Shown here: piece after piece, positions 9,801-19,322 of the stretch | Numbering within the stretch: the first letter of the stretch is position 1 | Layout of the letters: each line of letters opens with the position of its first letter | Source of the DNA: Armatimonadota bacterium | GTDB taxonomy: Bacteria > Armatimonadota > Hebobacteria > GCA-020354555 > CP070648 | DNA length: 47,669 bases | NCBI GenBank assembly: GCA_020354555.1 | Contig: CP070648.1 | Coordinates: forward strand, 4,156,246 to 4,203,914 | Direction of reading: 5' to 3' | Notes under the pieces: generated by a model | What the model was told of the DNA's origin: nothing | Database searches by the model: none | Seen by the model: only the letters and a program-made list of their open reading frames with translations | Translations under genes and position numbers: made by a program

Positions 9801-12800
9801 GGTGCGCGCGCCGCCGGCGTCGAGGTTCGGCGCCCACAGCGGCCCCCAGTCCTCGCGTCCGGGCGAGCCGCCGCGGTTCTGCTCGATCGAGAGGCGCCAG
9901 TAGTACGGCGTCCAGGGGCGGTTCGGTGGCTCGGTGACGGAGACCGCATTGGGGCTGTACGCATAGCCGCGCGGGGCAAGATGAATCTTGAACGCAGTAA
10001 GCCCGAGGTTCTCCCCGATGTATTCCGGCCGCGGATCGGGGTACGCGGCATCCTCGTACTCGTAGGCCTCCTCCGGGCGCCCGCTGCGGCTGTCGGCGGC
10101 GGTCAAGACGTATTCGATGGCGTATGAGAGCGGCTGGTTCTCGGGCGGCGTGCCCGCGGCGGGATCATTCACCGGGTCGTAGGTGAAGACGACCCGATAG
10201 CGCTTGCCCCACCCGGCGTACACCGTCACCGGCTGAGCGATTGCCTGCTCGCCGGTGCTCGCCGCCATGACCGCCCCGGAGTTGATGGTCGTGCCCGGCT
10301 TGCCGCGCCCGCCGAGGAAGACGTACAGCATATCGCCCCACGCGAATTTCTCGGGATCCCAGGGGTAGAGCGGCTCGGTCACTCCCTGCGTCACCGGGTC
10401 GGTGCGGCTGACGTACACCTCGGGCGGCTCCAGCGGCGGGATCACCTGCACCGTGTCGTTGACCGTCGCGCGGAACGACACCTCGCCGGTTTCCTGTGGC
10501 CACAGCTCACCGATGGCAGGCCACATCACGGTGCCTGTAGCCACGACGTAGTACCCGCCGTTGCTGGCGCTGCCGTCAACGTAGTCGAGTTCCGCCGGCA
10601 ACACGTCGGCGATGACGACATCCTCCGCCGGCACGGCGAGCAGGCCGGCATCATTGCGGAAGCGCAGCGTGTACGTGATCTCCTGGCCGACGTCGGCGAC
10701 TTCTTTGTCCGCCTGCTTGGTGAGAGTCAACACGCTGGGCGTGATGACCGGCGGCGGCACCACAGGCGGCGGCACGCCGAACGCTGCCGCCGGGCCGAAG
10801 GCGTACATGATGCCGTCATGCCCGCCGAGGTAAACCAAGGCGTCTCGTCGCCGCGCGACTTCGGTGACTTCCCCGCCGCTCTCGGAAACCACCCGCGTTG
10901 TCTCCCCCTCCCACAGCCCCGGCGAAGCGGTGAAGGCGGTGGGCTCACTCAGCGCACCGCCGCCGCGCGGGTTGAAGCCGGGCAATCCGTCGTTGGGGTC
11001 AACCCAGACCGCGCGACCGGCCTGATCCACGCAATAGACGCGGCCGCGCGCGAGCGGCGCAGGCTGCGCGACGCGGAGCACCGAGGTCGCGAAGTAGATG
11101 AGCGACGGACCTTCGAGACGGCTCGTGAAGTTGCCGTCGTATGAGAAGTACAGCACTCCGCGGTTGCGTGCGCCGAGGGTGACCCGGCCCCAGACTTCAA
11201 CCCTGAGGTAGTCTTCGGGATCCAGCGTCGCGTCCGCGGCGAGCACGGCCTCGCTCTCGTATTCAATGGATCTCGTGCTATCGTCAATCAGCTCCGCAGG
11301 GAAGCTCAGAATCAGCGATCCGGTCGCGTCGCTCGGCGTGCAGTGGAAGACCTTGAAGTAGAGCCACGCCTGGTCGCCCATCGGCTGGAGATCGGCCCGC
11401 GCCCAGAAGTTCATGGTGTAGGTTCCGCGCGGCAGCACCGACGGCATACCCGACTCCGACGCCTGCGGGTGGGTGCGGAACTCCTGATCGAACTTCTCGT
11501 CGGGCAAGGTGACCTGCGCCGCCGCGGGGTTGTAGAACGCGAGGGTCATCTGCCCTGCGGGCTCGTCGCCGTCGCGGTCTCCGGCGCGCAGCGTGCTCAG
11601 GTGCCGCGGCCGCGGCGTTTGGGGCGGATCATCGGTCACGATCTCGTTAACGAAGTACAACAGCACCGGCGCCGCAATCGCCGCCGACGACTGTATCTCA
11701 CCTGCGGCGGCGAACGGCCACACCCCGGCCGCCGGCGTGCCGTTTGGATTCAGCGCGTACATGAAGCCGTCGAGCGAACCGATATACACCGTACCGTCGG
11801 GGCCGACGGCGGGGGTCGCGGTGACACGCCCACCGGTCGCAACTGCCCACTGGAGCTGGCCCTCGATCTGGTTCGGCGCCGTGAGCACGGGCTGCACGCA
11901 GTAGACGTTTCCGTCGTTGGCGCCGAAGTAGATGTGCTCTCGATCCGCGTCAAGCGCCGGCGATGACTCGATGGAGCCCAGCGCGGGGTCGCCCGATACC
12001 GGGAAGCGCCACAGGATGCCCCCGTCATTGCCGTCGAGCGCATAGAGGCGCCCGTTCATCGAGCCGACGTAGACTTTACCCGAACTGCTGTAGGCAGGTG
12101 ACGAGCGAATCTCATCGGCGAGGTCGCCCTGGCGCAGCGCCCGCGCCCACCGGCGGCTGCCGTCCACGGCTTCCACCGCGTGGATGAAGCCGCCGTGGGT
12201 GCCGAAGTATACGACGTCGTCGCCGCTGATGACGGGGGACGAGCTGATGGCGCCGAGCGAAGTCTGGCTCAGCCCCGGCGTAATAAGTTGGGAATCGGAC
12301 CCGCCCTGGGTATCGTTGCCCTCGAGCAGCAACTCCCAGCCGCCGGTGCCGCTGCCGGTTGAGGTCACCTGGCGTATCATCAGCTCGACGAAGATGTACT
12401 CGCCCGCGACGAAATGCGCCTCATGGATGCTCGGCGTCTCGATGTGCGTCCACACGCGCTGGCCGGCGGGGAGCAGCAACTGCCGGGTGTCCTGGGTCCA
12501 GCCGAGCAGCTCCTCCTCGAGCACCAGCGACGGGCCGCCGGGGTCAATCGTCACTTTGCTCATGCGGTACGTAATGAACCCCGCGGCTTGCTGCGTGTTG
12601 CTCGCGTCGGCGCGCAGGGCGAGGTCGAGCACCCACTCGCCCGCGTTGAGCGTGCGCTCCTGCGCGCTGTCGTTGATGTGGAACAGCCAGCCCGCCTGCG
12701 TCAGCGCCGCCGGCGGGGTGTTGACGACCGCCGCGTTGGTCGTCCGCGGGATGAACTGAACGTAGCGCCCGCCGGCTTCGGTCGCGGTGCGCGCAATGGT

Positions 12801-14054
12801 TGCGGGATTGGGGTCGGTGCCGCTGCCCGGGAAGGGGTAGAGCGGCGCGGTATCGGTCGGGAAGTCCGCCGGGAGGTCCGGGGACAGGTAGCCGCTGCGG
12901 AAATACGCGATCTGGTTGACCGCCGGGTAGGTCCACTTGACCGTACCATTGGGGTTGAACGCATAGAGGCGGCCCAGGTCGCGGCCGGTCCCCTCGTAGC
13001 TGCCGATGTAGATGCTGCCGTCATCCCCAACGGCAGGTGAACTGCGGAACCACGCGTCGGGCACCGCGGAGCTCCACAGCACATTGCCCGTGGATGCATC
13101 GAACGCCCATACCGAGCCGTCGTCCGCACCGGCGTAGACCGCGGGCACCTGGATCGGCGTCTCGACGCGGCTCAGCGCCCGGCCCTCCACCACGAGCACC
13201 GCGCTGCCCGCCTCCACGGAAACGCCGATGGCGATGCCGTCGGTGGGCTGGAGCAGCGCATCCTGAGCCATCCGGTGCACGTATTCGATACGGCGCAGCG
13301 CGCCGTTGGGCGTCTGGGGGATGGGGATCGTCACCGGATCGAGGCCGGGCACTGCGGTGCGCGTGTCGGGCGTGGCATGGGCGAAGCGATAGATCGTGAA
13401 GTTGATGTTGGTCGCTGCGGGGACGTCGGTGATCCAGAAATCGAAGGTCCACAGCCCGGCAGGGATGCGCATCTTCGCCTGGTAGGTCCCGTCGGTCTGC
13501 TTGACGAATTCCTGGCGGCTGTTCGGATCCTGATTACGGTAGAGCAGGCTGTTGAGCGTATCGCCGCTGGCGCCGGCGAACTGCATCGCCGTGCTCGTTT
13601 CGAAGAAGACCTCGGTCGGCGCCGCCAGGATCGGCACGCCGTACGCGTCGTCATCCGGGAACTCAGAGCGCAGCACGAGCGGATCGGTCGGTCCGGGCGG
13701 AACCGCGCCGCGTCCGGTCCACGCGTTGTAATGGAAGTACCAGACCTTCTTGGCGCCCGGCACGTCCTCATCCACCTCGGAGGTTGCTGCGGAAGACCAC
13801 ATGGCACCCTGCGGCCCGTGCGGGACGTGGTCGGCCTCGTAGGGCAGGATGGCGTCGCCGCCCTGCCACCAGCGCGTTTCGGCCACGGCCGGGCCGGACT
13901 CCCGCGCATTCCCGCTGTGTGCGGCGTCGCGATGGAACATCGGCCATTCGGTGCTCGCCAGGCCCGCCCCCCACACGGGGCGCGACGCGACACCGAAGGC
14001 GACGAACGCCGCCACCGCCGCCACTCGTACCCACCTGTATCTGGACGTGCTCAC
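6855..14054 (-). CDS. Giant exported beta-propeller protein (2399 residues)
   Basis: Starts at GTG 14054 with GGAGGA upstream, 23 bases after the preceding giant gene. Residues 1-30 form a signal peptide. PQQ-like propeller blades are seen near 307, 349, 616, 662, 709, 757 and 1075 (for example YVGSMNGRLYALDG and YIGSLDGFMYALNP). A DUF11-type repeat (about 1106-1200, TLTKQADKEVADVGQEITYT) follows. A calcium-loop-like DLNGNMTWDPGE lies near 1556. After a long beta-rich region a second propeller of WVFW-type repeats ends the protein (GYLWVVFSG, PRLWVFWTQ, VWLFWTSTR). A module of about 105-125 residues recurs at 198-300, 471-595, 875-990 and 2229-2336. There is no LPXTG or PEP-CTERM signal. It may be a pilus-linked or surface protein; exact role unknown. 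Confidence 0.85.
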   Translation of the reverse strand: MSTSRYRWVRVAAVAAFVAFGVASRPVWGAGLASTEWPMFHRDAAHSGNARESGPAVAETRWWQGGDAILPYEADHVPHGPQGAMWSSAATSEVDEDVPGAKKVWYFHYNAWTGRGAVPPGPTDPLVLRSEFPDDDAYGVPILAAPTEVFFETSTAMQFAGASGDTLNSLLYRNQDPNSRQEFVKQTDGTYQAKMRIPAGLWTFDFWITDVPAATNINFTIYRFAHATPDTRTAVPGLDPVTIPIPQTPNGALRRIEYVHRMAQDALLQPTDGIAIGVSVEAGSAVLVVEGRALSRVETPIQVPAVYAGADDGSVWAFDASTGNVLWSSAVPDAWFRSSPAVGDDGSIYIGSYEGTGRDLGRLYAFNPNGTVKWTYPAVNQIAYFRSGYLSPDLPADFPTDTAPLYPFPGSGTDPNPATIARTATEAGGRYVQFIPRTTNAAVVNTPPAALTQAGWLFHINDSAQERTLNAGEWVLDLALRADASNTQQAAGFITYRMSKVTIDPGGPSLVLEEELLGWTQDTRQLLLPAGQRVWTHIETPSIHEAHFVAGEYIFVELMIRQVTSTGSGTGGWELLLEGNDTQGGSDSQLITPGLSQTSLGAISSSPVISGDDVVYFGTHGGFIHAVEAVDGSRRWARALRQGDLADEIRSSPAYSSSGKVYVGSMNGRLYALDGNDGGILWRFPVSGDPALGSIESSPALDADREHIYFGANDGNVYCVQPVLTAPNQIEGQLQWAVATGGRVTATPAVGPDGTVYIGSLDGFMYALNPNGTPAAGVWPFAAAGEIQSSAAIAAPVLLYFVNEIVTDDPPQTPRPRHLSTLRAGDRDGDEPAGQMTLAFYNPAAAQVTLPDEKFDQEFRTHPQASESGMPSVLPRGTYTMNFWARADLQPMGDQAWLYFKVFHCTPSDATGSLILSFPAELIDDSTRSIEYESEAVLAADATLDPEDYLRVEVWGRVTLGARNRGVLYFSYDGNFTSRLEGPSLIYFATSVLRVAQPAPLARGRVYCVDQAGRAVWVDPNDGLPGFNPRGGGALSEPTAFTASPGLWEGETTRVVSESGGEVTEVARRRDALVYLGGHDGIMYAFGPAAAFGVPPPVVPPPVITPSVLTLTKQADKEVADVGQEITYTLRFRNDAGLLAVPAEDVVIADVLPAELDYVDGSASNGGYYVVATGTVMWPAIGELWPQETGEVSFRATVNDTVQVIPPLEPPEVYVSRTDPVTQGVTEPLYPWDPEKFAWGDMLYVFLGGRGKPGTTINSGAVMAASTGEQAIAQPVTVYAGWGKRYRVVFTYDPVNDPAAGTPPENQPLSYAIEYVLTAADSRSGRPEEAYEYEDAAYPDPRPEYIGENLGLTAFKIHLAPRGYAYSPNAVSVTEPPNRPWTPYYWRLSIEQNRGGSPGREDWGPLWAPNLDAGGARTQEFDFMIHNPLEVTPVAYDLAGGAAVNPGTQTQNTSFAVVNISKQSITGTGPTYPRNVVRWSKVDLAQAGGTYPSYEFRDENYLAENRINIGPDHASLGPGQSDNVWVWGDIPRYLSPGIYQAPNLNPLTSEMAIYVDLNGNMTWDPGETKFENEFDFDVDGRLVEVPAPGGFAPFQIAATLSLQPWLRIASETVDAAKAPPGTVAGVPMPALLNLGNLDLNPIQVDPRDVDPLTGLAAVRLERADLTSLQPTPWEESRPTYWDIDPTSVMSIIAKTPVGAVRPDQGWLLLDDPGNLADDLVVPHDQPSGTYSAPPDAVATAFGVTTRDGSPVRVRVVERRLTGYDNNGDPVLGVDVDPCVTWVDPDTLRVFWSSNHRTDGTEPTEADPYMLWYDALDRPTDAWAGAVSYPAPAWDPMDVPAGWISKGHLTPGHGVDADGNEWLFWGGSALRQTGTGGHTYDNRLLWASPWQAPGEVQDLPDVAGASGNPANMSDVFRLRPRPVLQALDDGVNEYDYVVFSEHSTTQASALAVLYRSRPAGGGAWSGWARQALVTSAGLEASRHPSAFGFDGYLWVVFSGASQYHGNYDIYCARYEPGTLAQAPFARFSETLTPGAGRTVFASRHKEWVISDPPVDGEVNIYVGGVRLAGAPVDLGTGRYRINDGTYNPEFDPALGTVYFSADPLAEVTADYTPKLLRLTTDPADESNPSAFVETYRYLDGGGAPQPVPYDPRLWVFWTQGGQPTAGADIMYLSLREALTYYFHDEASAEPATAGQLHQRGPDAAGVDLAVGAGIPFDTQAVTPDVTAIPEGVWAFNFTAYGEYADYATENAQIYFRVYRRSTPGNVNALLFQTALSPKLDPVPRQYTIVERQGPFALNATDRIYVEVLAVVGGSAQAHFIYEGGSGSRLTAPLVFGAERAARAVPVDHRANELGLYAVKDPRYAQVWLFWTSTRGAPTGPAGEAAADSDVYYQAFDPELP

Positions 14055-14077
14055 GATTGCGTCATCCTCCGCCGGCC

Positions 14078-17000
14078 CTAACGCCGATCCACGGCGCGCG
14101 GCTGGCGCAGCGGCCCGGCGCCGCCGCGCAGGGCCGGGTACTCAGACCTGCCCGGATCGGGCACGATGAAATGACTCCACATGTACGGCTGCCAGTCCCC
14201 GAGTTCCTCATCCCAACTGTCTACAATGCGCTGGCCCAGCGGCTGCGACGGGTCAACCTCGAAGACCTCGCTCGTGACGGGGGCCATCACATCGAGCGGG
14301 CCCGTGCTGAGGTAGGGGTCCGGGTAGCCATTGACGATGAGACACCTGCCGTCGCGTTGCCACGTGGCGAACACGGGAGCGAAGGGCACCTCGGCCGCCG
14401 CGGCTCCGCGCACCGCCGTCGCCTGGACGTAGCGCCGGATATTCTGGAACGCCGCCGCGCGCAGCGCATCCCATTCCGCCGGGGTGAAGCCGGTGCGCGG
14501 TTCGCTGATCAGCGGCGGATAGATCCCGCTCGCGGCCGGATCGCCGAACTCGCCGACCCAGTTGACCAAGGCCATGGCGAGACCCAGGATTTGAAGCCCC
14601 TCGTAATCGCCGCCGACTATCTCCTCCTCGTAGGTCGTGAGGAAGTCGCCGGGACGCTCGAGCCCCGGATCATGCAACCACGGTGCGACGCCGCGCATCT
14701 CGAACACTGGCGTCAGATAGTAGTCGGTCGCCGCGTCGTTCCACGTCGCGCTGTCAATCAGCTTGACTCCGACATCGTCCACAACCATGGTGCGCAGCAG
14801 CGGCAGGCCGGTGGCCTCATCCTGTTGGACGACCTGGTCGGCCTGTCGGATGCCGAAGAAGTCGCGCTCGGACTGCTCGGCGTCGGCCGCGGTCCACGGG
14901 CTCGAGCGCGGACGGAAGACGTTGATGCCCTCCGGGTTGCCCACGCCATCGAGACGCGGCAGCGCCGTGCTTGTGCTTACCCGGCCGGCGGCATCATAGG
15001 TGACGCCGATCTCGACCAGGCGCGTATAGCGATCCCCGCCCAACGGGTCATCGGGGCTATTGCCCACAGCACACATGATGTTGGCGCTGAGGAACGGGTA
15101 TGTCGCGTCCACCATCGCCGCCGCGCCGTCCACGCCGACGAAGCGATCGGCCGTGACGAACTGAGCTTGGGCGCTCGTCGTCCCGCCGGCCGCCGTGGGC
15201 CATGCCGTCAGCGTGGGGCTGGCGAGCACCCGCACGATATCCATGTACGGCGTCGCCGTCGCGACGTCCGTGACTTCCGGCCGATACCTGCCGTTGAGCA
15301 GCGGGCGCACCACTTCGAGCACGCGGTAGTTGCCCGCGTCGGCGATGAGCGTGCTGACCCAGTCCACCACGACGTCGTCGGTGGGCTGGATGATGCCGCG
15401 CGGGTCAGCGAAATCCGCGCCGGATGCCGGCGACTCGGGGCGGTAGTAGTAGCGATGCGCGTCGGTCGGCGCAAGCAGGCGCGCTTGCTCCTCGTTCATG
15501 CCGCCGAGATCCGCCTGCTCGCCGCTCGGATACCTCCAGACCACATCGCCGCCGGCATCGAGCTCGACGACGCAGCTCGCCCCAGTGTCAACAACGAGCA
15601 GATTGCCGTTCGGCAGCGCTCGCACGCGCTGCGGCCTTTCCACCGGCTCGAATCTCCGCTCCGGATAGGAGTCGCTGACGGGGATGCCCGCCGCGCCGGT
15701 GGCACGACTCGGATCAAGGTACGACACGGATTCCTGCGACGTGGCGCTGCGCCCCGCCGGATCGGCTGCCAGCAACCGATGATTGTCCGCGATGATCGTC
15801 TCGGGGGTGCCGAGCCCCACGACCCCGCCGAAGGACCCCAGAGTCGTTGACCACACGACACCGCGTTCGGTGACCGCGAGGCTGCACAGTTGGGCGGAGC
15901 CGACGCCGGTCACCAACACTTTCACGTATTCCGGTTCGGACGGATGCGCCCACAGCGGATCGTCGACCGTCGGATCCTCCGGCACCGCGCGGAAGCCGAT
16001 CAGCAAGTAGCGCTCCAGCGCGTGGTCGTACACAACGACCATCAGCATCCCGTTGGTCACCACGGGCGGACCGACGAATTGCCACCCGTCGGGTGCGAGG
16101 TACAGCCACTTCACCAGCGGTGTGACCTCCATCACGGTGTCCACCAGCACGCCGCCGCTGAAGTAACGCACCCGCACCTGCTGCGGGAGGTAGCGGTCAT
16201 CTGTCACGTCGCCCGGCGTGCCCATATCGCTCCACACCGGACAGGCCAGGCTGCCGAACACCCCACTGCCGAGGCGGATGATGCTGTTCTGGAAGTCCAC
16301 GGTCCAGTTCATCGTCGCGCCCGCGACCTGGGGCACGGCGTAGCGCGGGCTATTGTAGGCAGGATCCGTGGGATCGGTCCTGGTGGATATCCATACGGCG
16401 GCGCCGGTTCGGTCCGCGACGACAACCTGGTTCGGGTCGGCGCTGAACGGCCCTGGATTGACGCCGTTGTTGCGCGGCGCGATGGCGTCTATCGGCGCAG
16501 CGAACACGGGGTCGGCGGTGCCGGGGTTGACAAGCTCCGGTGACGCCTTGAGTTCCAGCGCGTAGAGCATGCCGGACGGGCCCTCGGGAAGGCTTTCGTT
16601 GCGCTGGTCCTCTTCGTTGCGGAAGAACTCATAGTTGCCGGCAGCGAACAGAGTCTCCTCCGCGTAGGCCGGAGTGAAGGAGAAGCTCGAGAAGTAAGTG
16701 CCGTTAACGTCTTCCGGCACCTGGCCGCGATACTTGTCGCCGACGAACGTCCACTCCGGCCTTCCCGCGCGGTCAAGGTGCAGCGAGTAGCAGGCCACGC
16801 GCCCTTCGCTCGACGGCGTGGGGTAGGCGTTGACGGCGTCGGTGCCGACGTAGATGTTGTTCTCGAACACGCACGGCACGGCATAGCCCGCCTCGCTGAC
16901 GTAGCCGCCGAGCGATACCGGGAAGCCCGGGTGCAGCGGCTGCGAGAGAGACCGCGAGGTGCCGGAGGTGTCGCGGTAGCGGACGTGAATCTGGTCGAAG

Positions 17001-19201
17001 CCCAGCGGGTACTGCCCCTGGCCGAACAGCGACCAGGAGGTAAACACGACGCGCATGTGCCCGCCGACGGTGGTGCGAACGTAGTTGAGCGGCCGGTTGG
17101 GATCGTCGCCGATGTGAGGCGGCACCTGCACCCCGGTCCCCGCGGGATCGCCCACCCACACCGTCACCGATTGGTTGGCCGCGGTATCGGGCTGCGATGG
17201 ATCCACGAGCCAGGTTCGGTCCCAGCCAGGCGCCGGGAAACGCACCATCAGCGGGGTGACCCACAGCCTGCCGGTGGCGGACGGCCCCGGGCGCGGCAGG
17301 CTGTTGCCCGTAATCACCGCCGCCGGTGCGGCCTCGGTGCGCCGCAGCACTTCGTCCCACGCCCCGGTCATGACCATAGCCGGCGGGTTGGTGAAGCTTG
17401 CCGCGCGGCCGCCCTCCCCCATCTTCACGCTCGCCGCAGGGGGGTCAAGGAAGCGTTCGTCGGGCGTAACCGGCCCCGACGCATCGTAGATCAAGAGATG
17501 CGCGTCGCGGTTGGGCGCGTCCAGGGTCCCACTGTCCGTCGTGAGCAGGGCAAAGAACTGGTCTATCGCCACCGGGCCGGAGTTGACTAGGCCCAGGTCA
17601 TCTTCCGGGCGCGCGTGGTCGTAGCGCTTGATCGTCGCCGACCACACGGGATCGGTCTGGATACCGTCAAGCGGATCCGCGAGGAAGGCGTGCAGTGAGG
17701 AGTCCAGGTTATCCTCGGTGCGCACGGCCACCGCGACGACTCTCCGCGGTCCGGTGCCGTCGTACGTCGTGTTGACGGCGGGGGAGCCGACGACCTGGCG
17801 AGGCAGTTCCTCGGGCGTCGGGCGCAGGGGATCGGCTGCGCTGGGCACGCGCGCCGGCGGAGCCGGCACCGCATCCTGATCCGCCATGTCCTGCCAGGGC
17901 ACGATCAGGCTCCACAGCAAGTCCTGGCTCGATCCGGCGACGTAGTCGGGCTCTCCCTCATCGCTCCAGTAGTCGAGGTCTCGGTCGGCGAACGGGTCGG
18001 TATCCCATACGGCGAGAGCGCCGCTGTACGATCCGGCAAAAGCGAGGCCGCGACCGACCGCTGCGGCGCCGGCAAGCGGGCCTTCGAGGATCGTGAGGTC
18101 CTGCCACGTAATCAGCGGCGGCCACGCGACCTCCTCGTTGTACTCCCCGCGGGACCGGATGCGCCCGTGAGTGCCCGACCAGTCCATCCACCACTGGATC
18201 ATGTTGTAGGCGAACTTGATGTCGGGCAGCGCCCACTGGGGCAACTCGGTGGCGGCCAGCGCCGCGCCGCCGCTGAGGGCGGCGTACCAGTCGCTGATGC
18301 CGGCGGCGACGCCGCACGCGGCGGCCACGATGCAGCCGTCGCCGTAGTAGCCTGCGGCGATGACAGGGGTCCTGGCAATCGTGCCTCCGCCGGCGTCGTA
18401 CAGTTCCCCGACCACTTCCTGAAGCGGGGTGAAGGCGGCGATGCCGTTATTCGGAGGGAAGGGATTGTTGACGCCGTTCGTGATGCCGTCGAGGGGGCTC
18501 ATGGGCGTGTTGGTCAGATCGCCCACGGAGCCGTAGATGTATTGCTGGCCCAGGAGTTCGACTTCGTCCTCGCTGAGCCGGTACCGGCCTCTCAGCAGCG
18601 GGTGGGTGAAGTCAACGCTGGTCTTGGGCGCCCCGACGGTGCGGTCGCGCAGGGCGAACTGCAGCGGGGGCTCGAGGAAGAAGCTCCCGAGCTGCGGGTC
18701 GTCACCCGGATTCGGGTGATCCGGCTGATTGTCTATCCACAGCAGGCCGCCCTGGTCAACCCACCTCTCCAGGATGCGCTGCTGGTGAATGGAAAGGTCA
18801 ACCGTGCCGCCGACGATGGGCAGCAACAGGACATCGAAGTTCTGGATTAGCGGCATGTCAATGCCGCCCATGCCGACGGCCCAATAGGCGGCCGCGCTCT
18901 TGTCCAAGCCCGGCGTAGCGATCGGATTGATGATTTCCCACCCCGGAGGGCGCGGCGGGTTAAACTCGAATGCCTGCCCGCCGGGGAGCGGGACATAGAC
19001 CGAATCGCACCCGAGCAGGTACATGGCATACTGACTTGGCGGCGCGGCGCCAAAGGTGAGGATGCCCGCGCGGATGACGCGGCGTTCCTCGGCATAGCTG
19101 TGCCAGGTGCGCCCGGAGTAGAGCGGCTCCACCGCACCCAGGATGCAGGCTGCGGCCGCCGCCACCGCCAGAACGGATGTGACTCGTCGCGATAGCATCA
19201 T
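14078..19201 (-). CDS. Giant exported protein, amidotransferase-like N-domain plus propeller repeats (1707 residues)
   Basis: Starts ATG 19201 without a clear Shine-Dalgarno. Signal peptide at 1-23. Residues about 42-330 resemble class I glutamine amidotransferase-like folds, with FDVLLLPIVGG and RILERWVDQGGLLWIDNQ; no catalytic triad is evident. Next come propeller-like repeats (GRGLAFAGSYSGALAVWD) and, at 678-743, a module bounded by SVTVWVGDP and IHVRYR that also occurs in the PilW-like pilin. NHL-like blades lie near 1200 and 1285 (GNLLVVDTGASCVVELD, LIADAGNYRVLEVV). The C-terminal part has nothing I recognise. It follows the minor-pilin genes, where PilY1 is encoded elsewhere, so a tip or surface role is my inference. 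Confidence 0.82.
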   Translation of the reverse strand: MMLSRRVTSVLAVAAAAACILGAVEPLYSGRTWHSYAEERRVIRAGILTFGAAPPSQYAMYLLGCDSVYVPLPGGQAFEFNPPRPPGWEIINPIATPGLDKSAAAYWAVGMGGIDMPLIQNFDVLLLPIVGGTVDLSIHQQRILERWVDQGGLLWIDNQPDHPNPGDDPQLGSFFLEPPLQFALRDRTVGAPKTSVDFTHPLLRGRYRLSEDEVELLGQQYIYGSVGDLTNTPMSPLDGITNGVNNPFPPNNGIAAFTPLQEVVGELYDAGGGTIARTPVIAAGYYGDGCIVAAACGVAAGISDWYAALSGGAALAATELPQWALPDIKFAYNMIQWWMDWSGTHGRIRSRGEYNEEVAWPPLITWQDLTILEGPLAGAAAVGRGLAFAGSYSGALAVWDTDPFADRDLDYWSDEGEPDYVAGSSQDLLWSLIVPWQDMADQDAVPAPPARVPSAADPLRPTPEELPRQVVGSPAVNTTYDGTGPRRVVAVAVRTEDNLDSSLHAFLADPLDGIQTDPVWSATIKRYDHARPEDDLGLVNSGPVAIDQFFALLTTDSGTLDAPNRDAHLLIYDASGPVTPDERFLDPPAASVKMGEGGRAASFTNPPAMVMTGAWDEVLRRTEAAPAAVITGNSLPRPGPSATGRLWVTPLMVRFPAPGWDRTWLVDPSQPDTAANQSVTVWVGDPAGTGVQVPPHIGDDPNRPLNYVRTTVGGHMRVVFTSWSLFGQGQYPLGFDQIHVRYRDTSGTSRSLSQPLHPGFPVSLGGYVSEAGYAVPCVFENNIYVGTDAVNAYPTPSSEGRVACYSLHLDRAGRPEWTFVGDKYRGQVPEDVNGTYFSSFSFTPAYAEETLFAAGNYEFFRNEEDQRNESLPEGPSGMLYALELKASPELVNPGTADPVFAAPIDAIAPRNNGVNPGPFSADPNQVVVADRTGAAVWISTRTDPTDPAYNSPRYAVPQVAGATMNWTVDFQNSIIRLGSGVFGSLACPVWSDMGTPGDVTDDRYLPQQVRVRYFSGGVLVDTVMEVTPLVKWLYLAPDGWQFVGPPVVTNGMLMVVVYDHALERYLLIGFRAVPEDPTVDDPLWAHPSEPEYVKVLVTGVGSAQLCSLAVTERGVVWSTTLGSFGGVVGLGTPETIIADNHRLLAADPAGRSATSQESVSYLDPSRATGAAGIPVSDSYPERRFEPVERPQRVRALPNGNLLVVDTGASCVVELDAGGDVVWRYPSGEQADLGGMNEEQARLLAPTDAHRYYYRPESPASGADFADPRGIIQPTDDVVVDWVSTLIADAGNYRVLEVVRPLLNGRYRPEVTDVATATPYMDIVRVLASPTLTAWPTAAGGTTSAQAQFVTADRFVGVDGAAAMVDATYPFLSANIMCAVGNSPDDPLGGDRYTRLVEIGVTYDAAGRVSTSTALPRLDGVGNPEGINVFRPRSSPWTAADAEQSERDFFGIRQADQVVQQDEATGLPLLRTMVVDDVGVKLIDSATWNDAATDYYLTPVFEMRGVAPWLHDPGLERPGDFLTTYEEEIVGGDYEGLQILGLAMALVNWVGEFGDPAASGIYPPLISEPRTGFTPAEWDALRAAAFQNIRRYVQATAVRGAAAAEVPFAPVFATWQRDGRCLIVNGYPDPYLSTGPLDVMAPVTSEVFEVDPSQPLGQRIVDSWDEELGDWQPYMWSHFIVPDPGRSEYPALRGGAGPLRQPRAVDRR

Positions 19202-19322
19202 TTTCGTCTTGCCGCGGATTCCCTTTGCTGCAGCCGCGGATAAACGCCGACCTATCCGCCTCAGACGGACGAACGCGGACTCCTGATTATGGTTCTCTGT
19301 GCGCCCCGCAGTTCACACGGTC
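19202..19322. repeat. Intergenic stretch with degenerate CGCGGAT repeats
   Basis: Contains CCGCGGAT, GCGGATAAACGCC, TATCCGCC and GAACGCGGA in both orientations. It resembles the gap 21789-21955. No gene or clear promoter seen. Confidence 0.4.
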
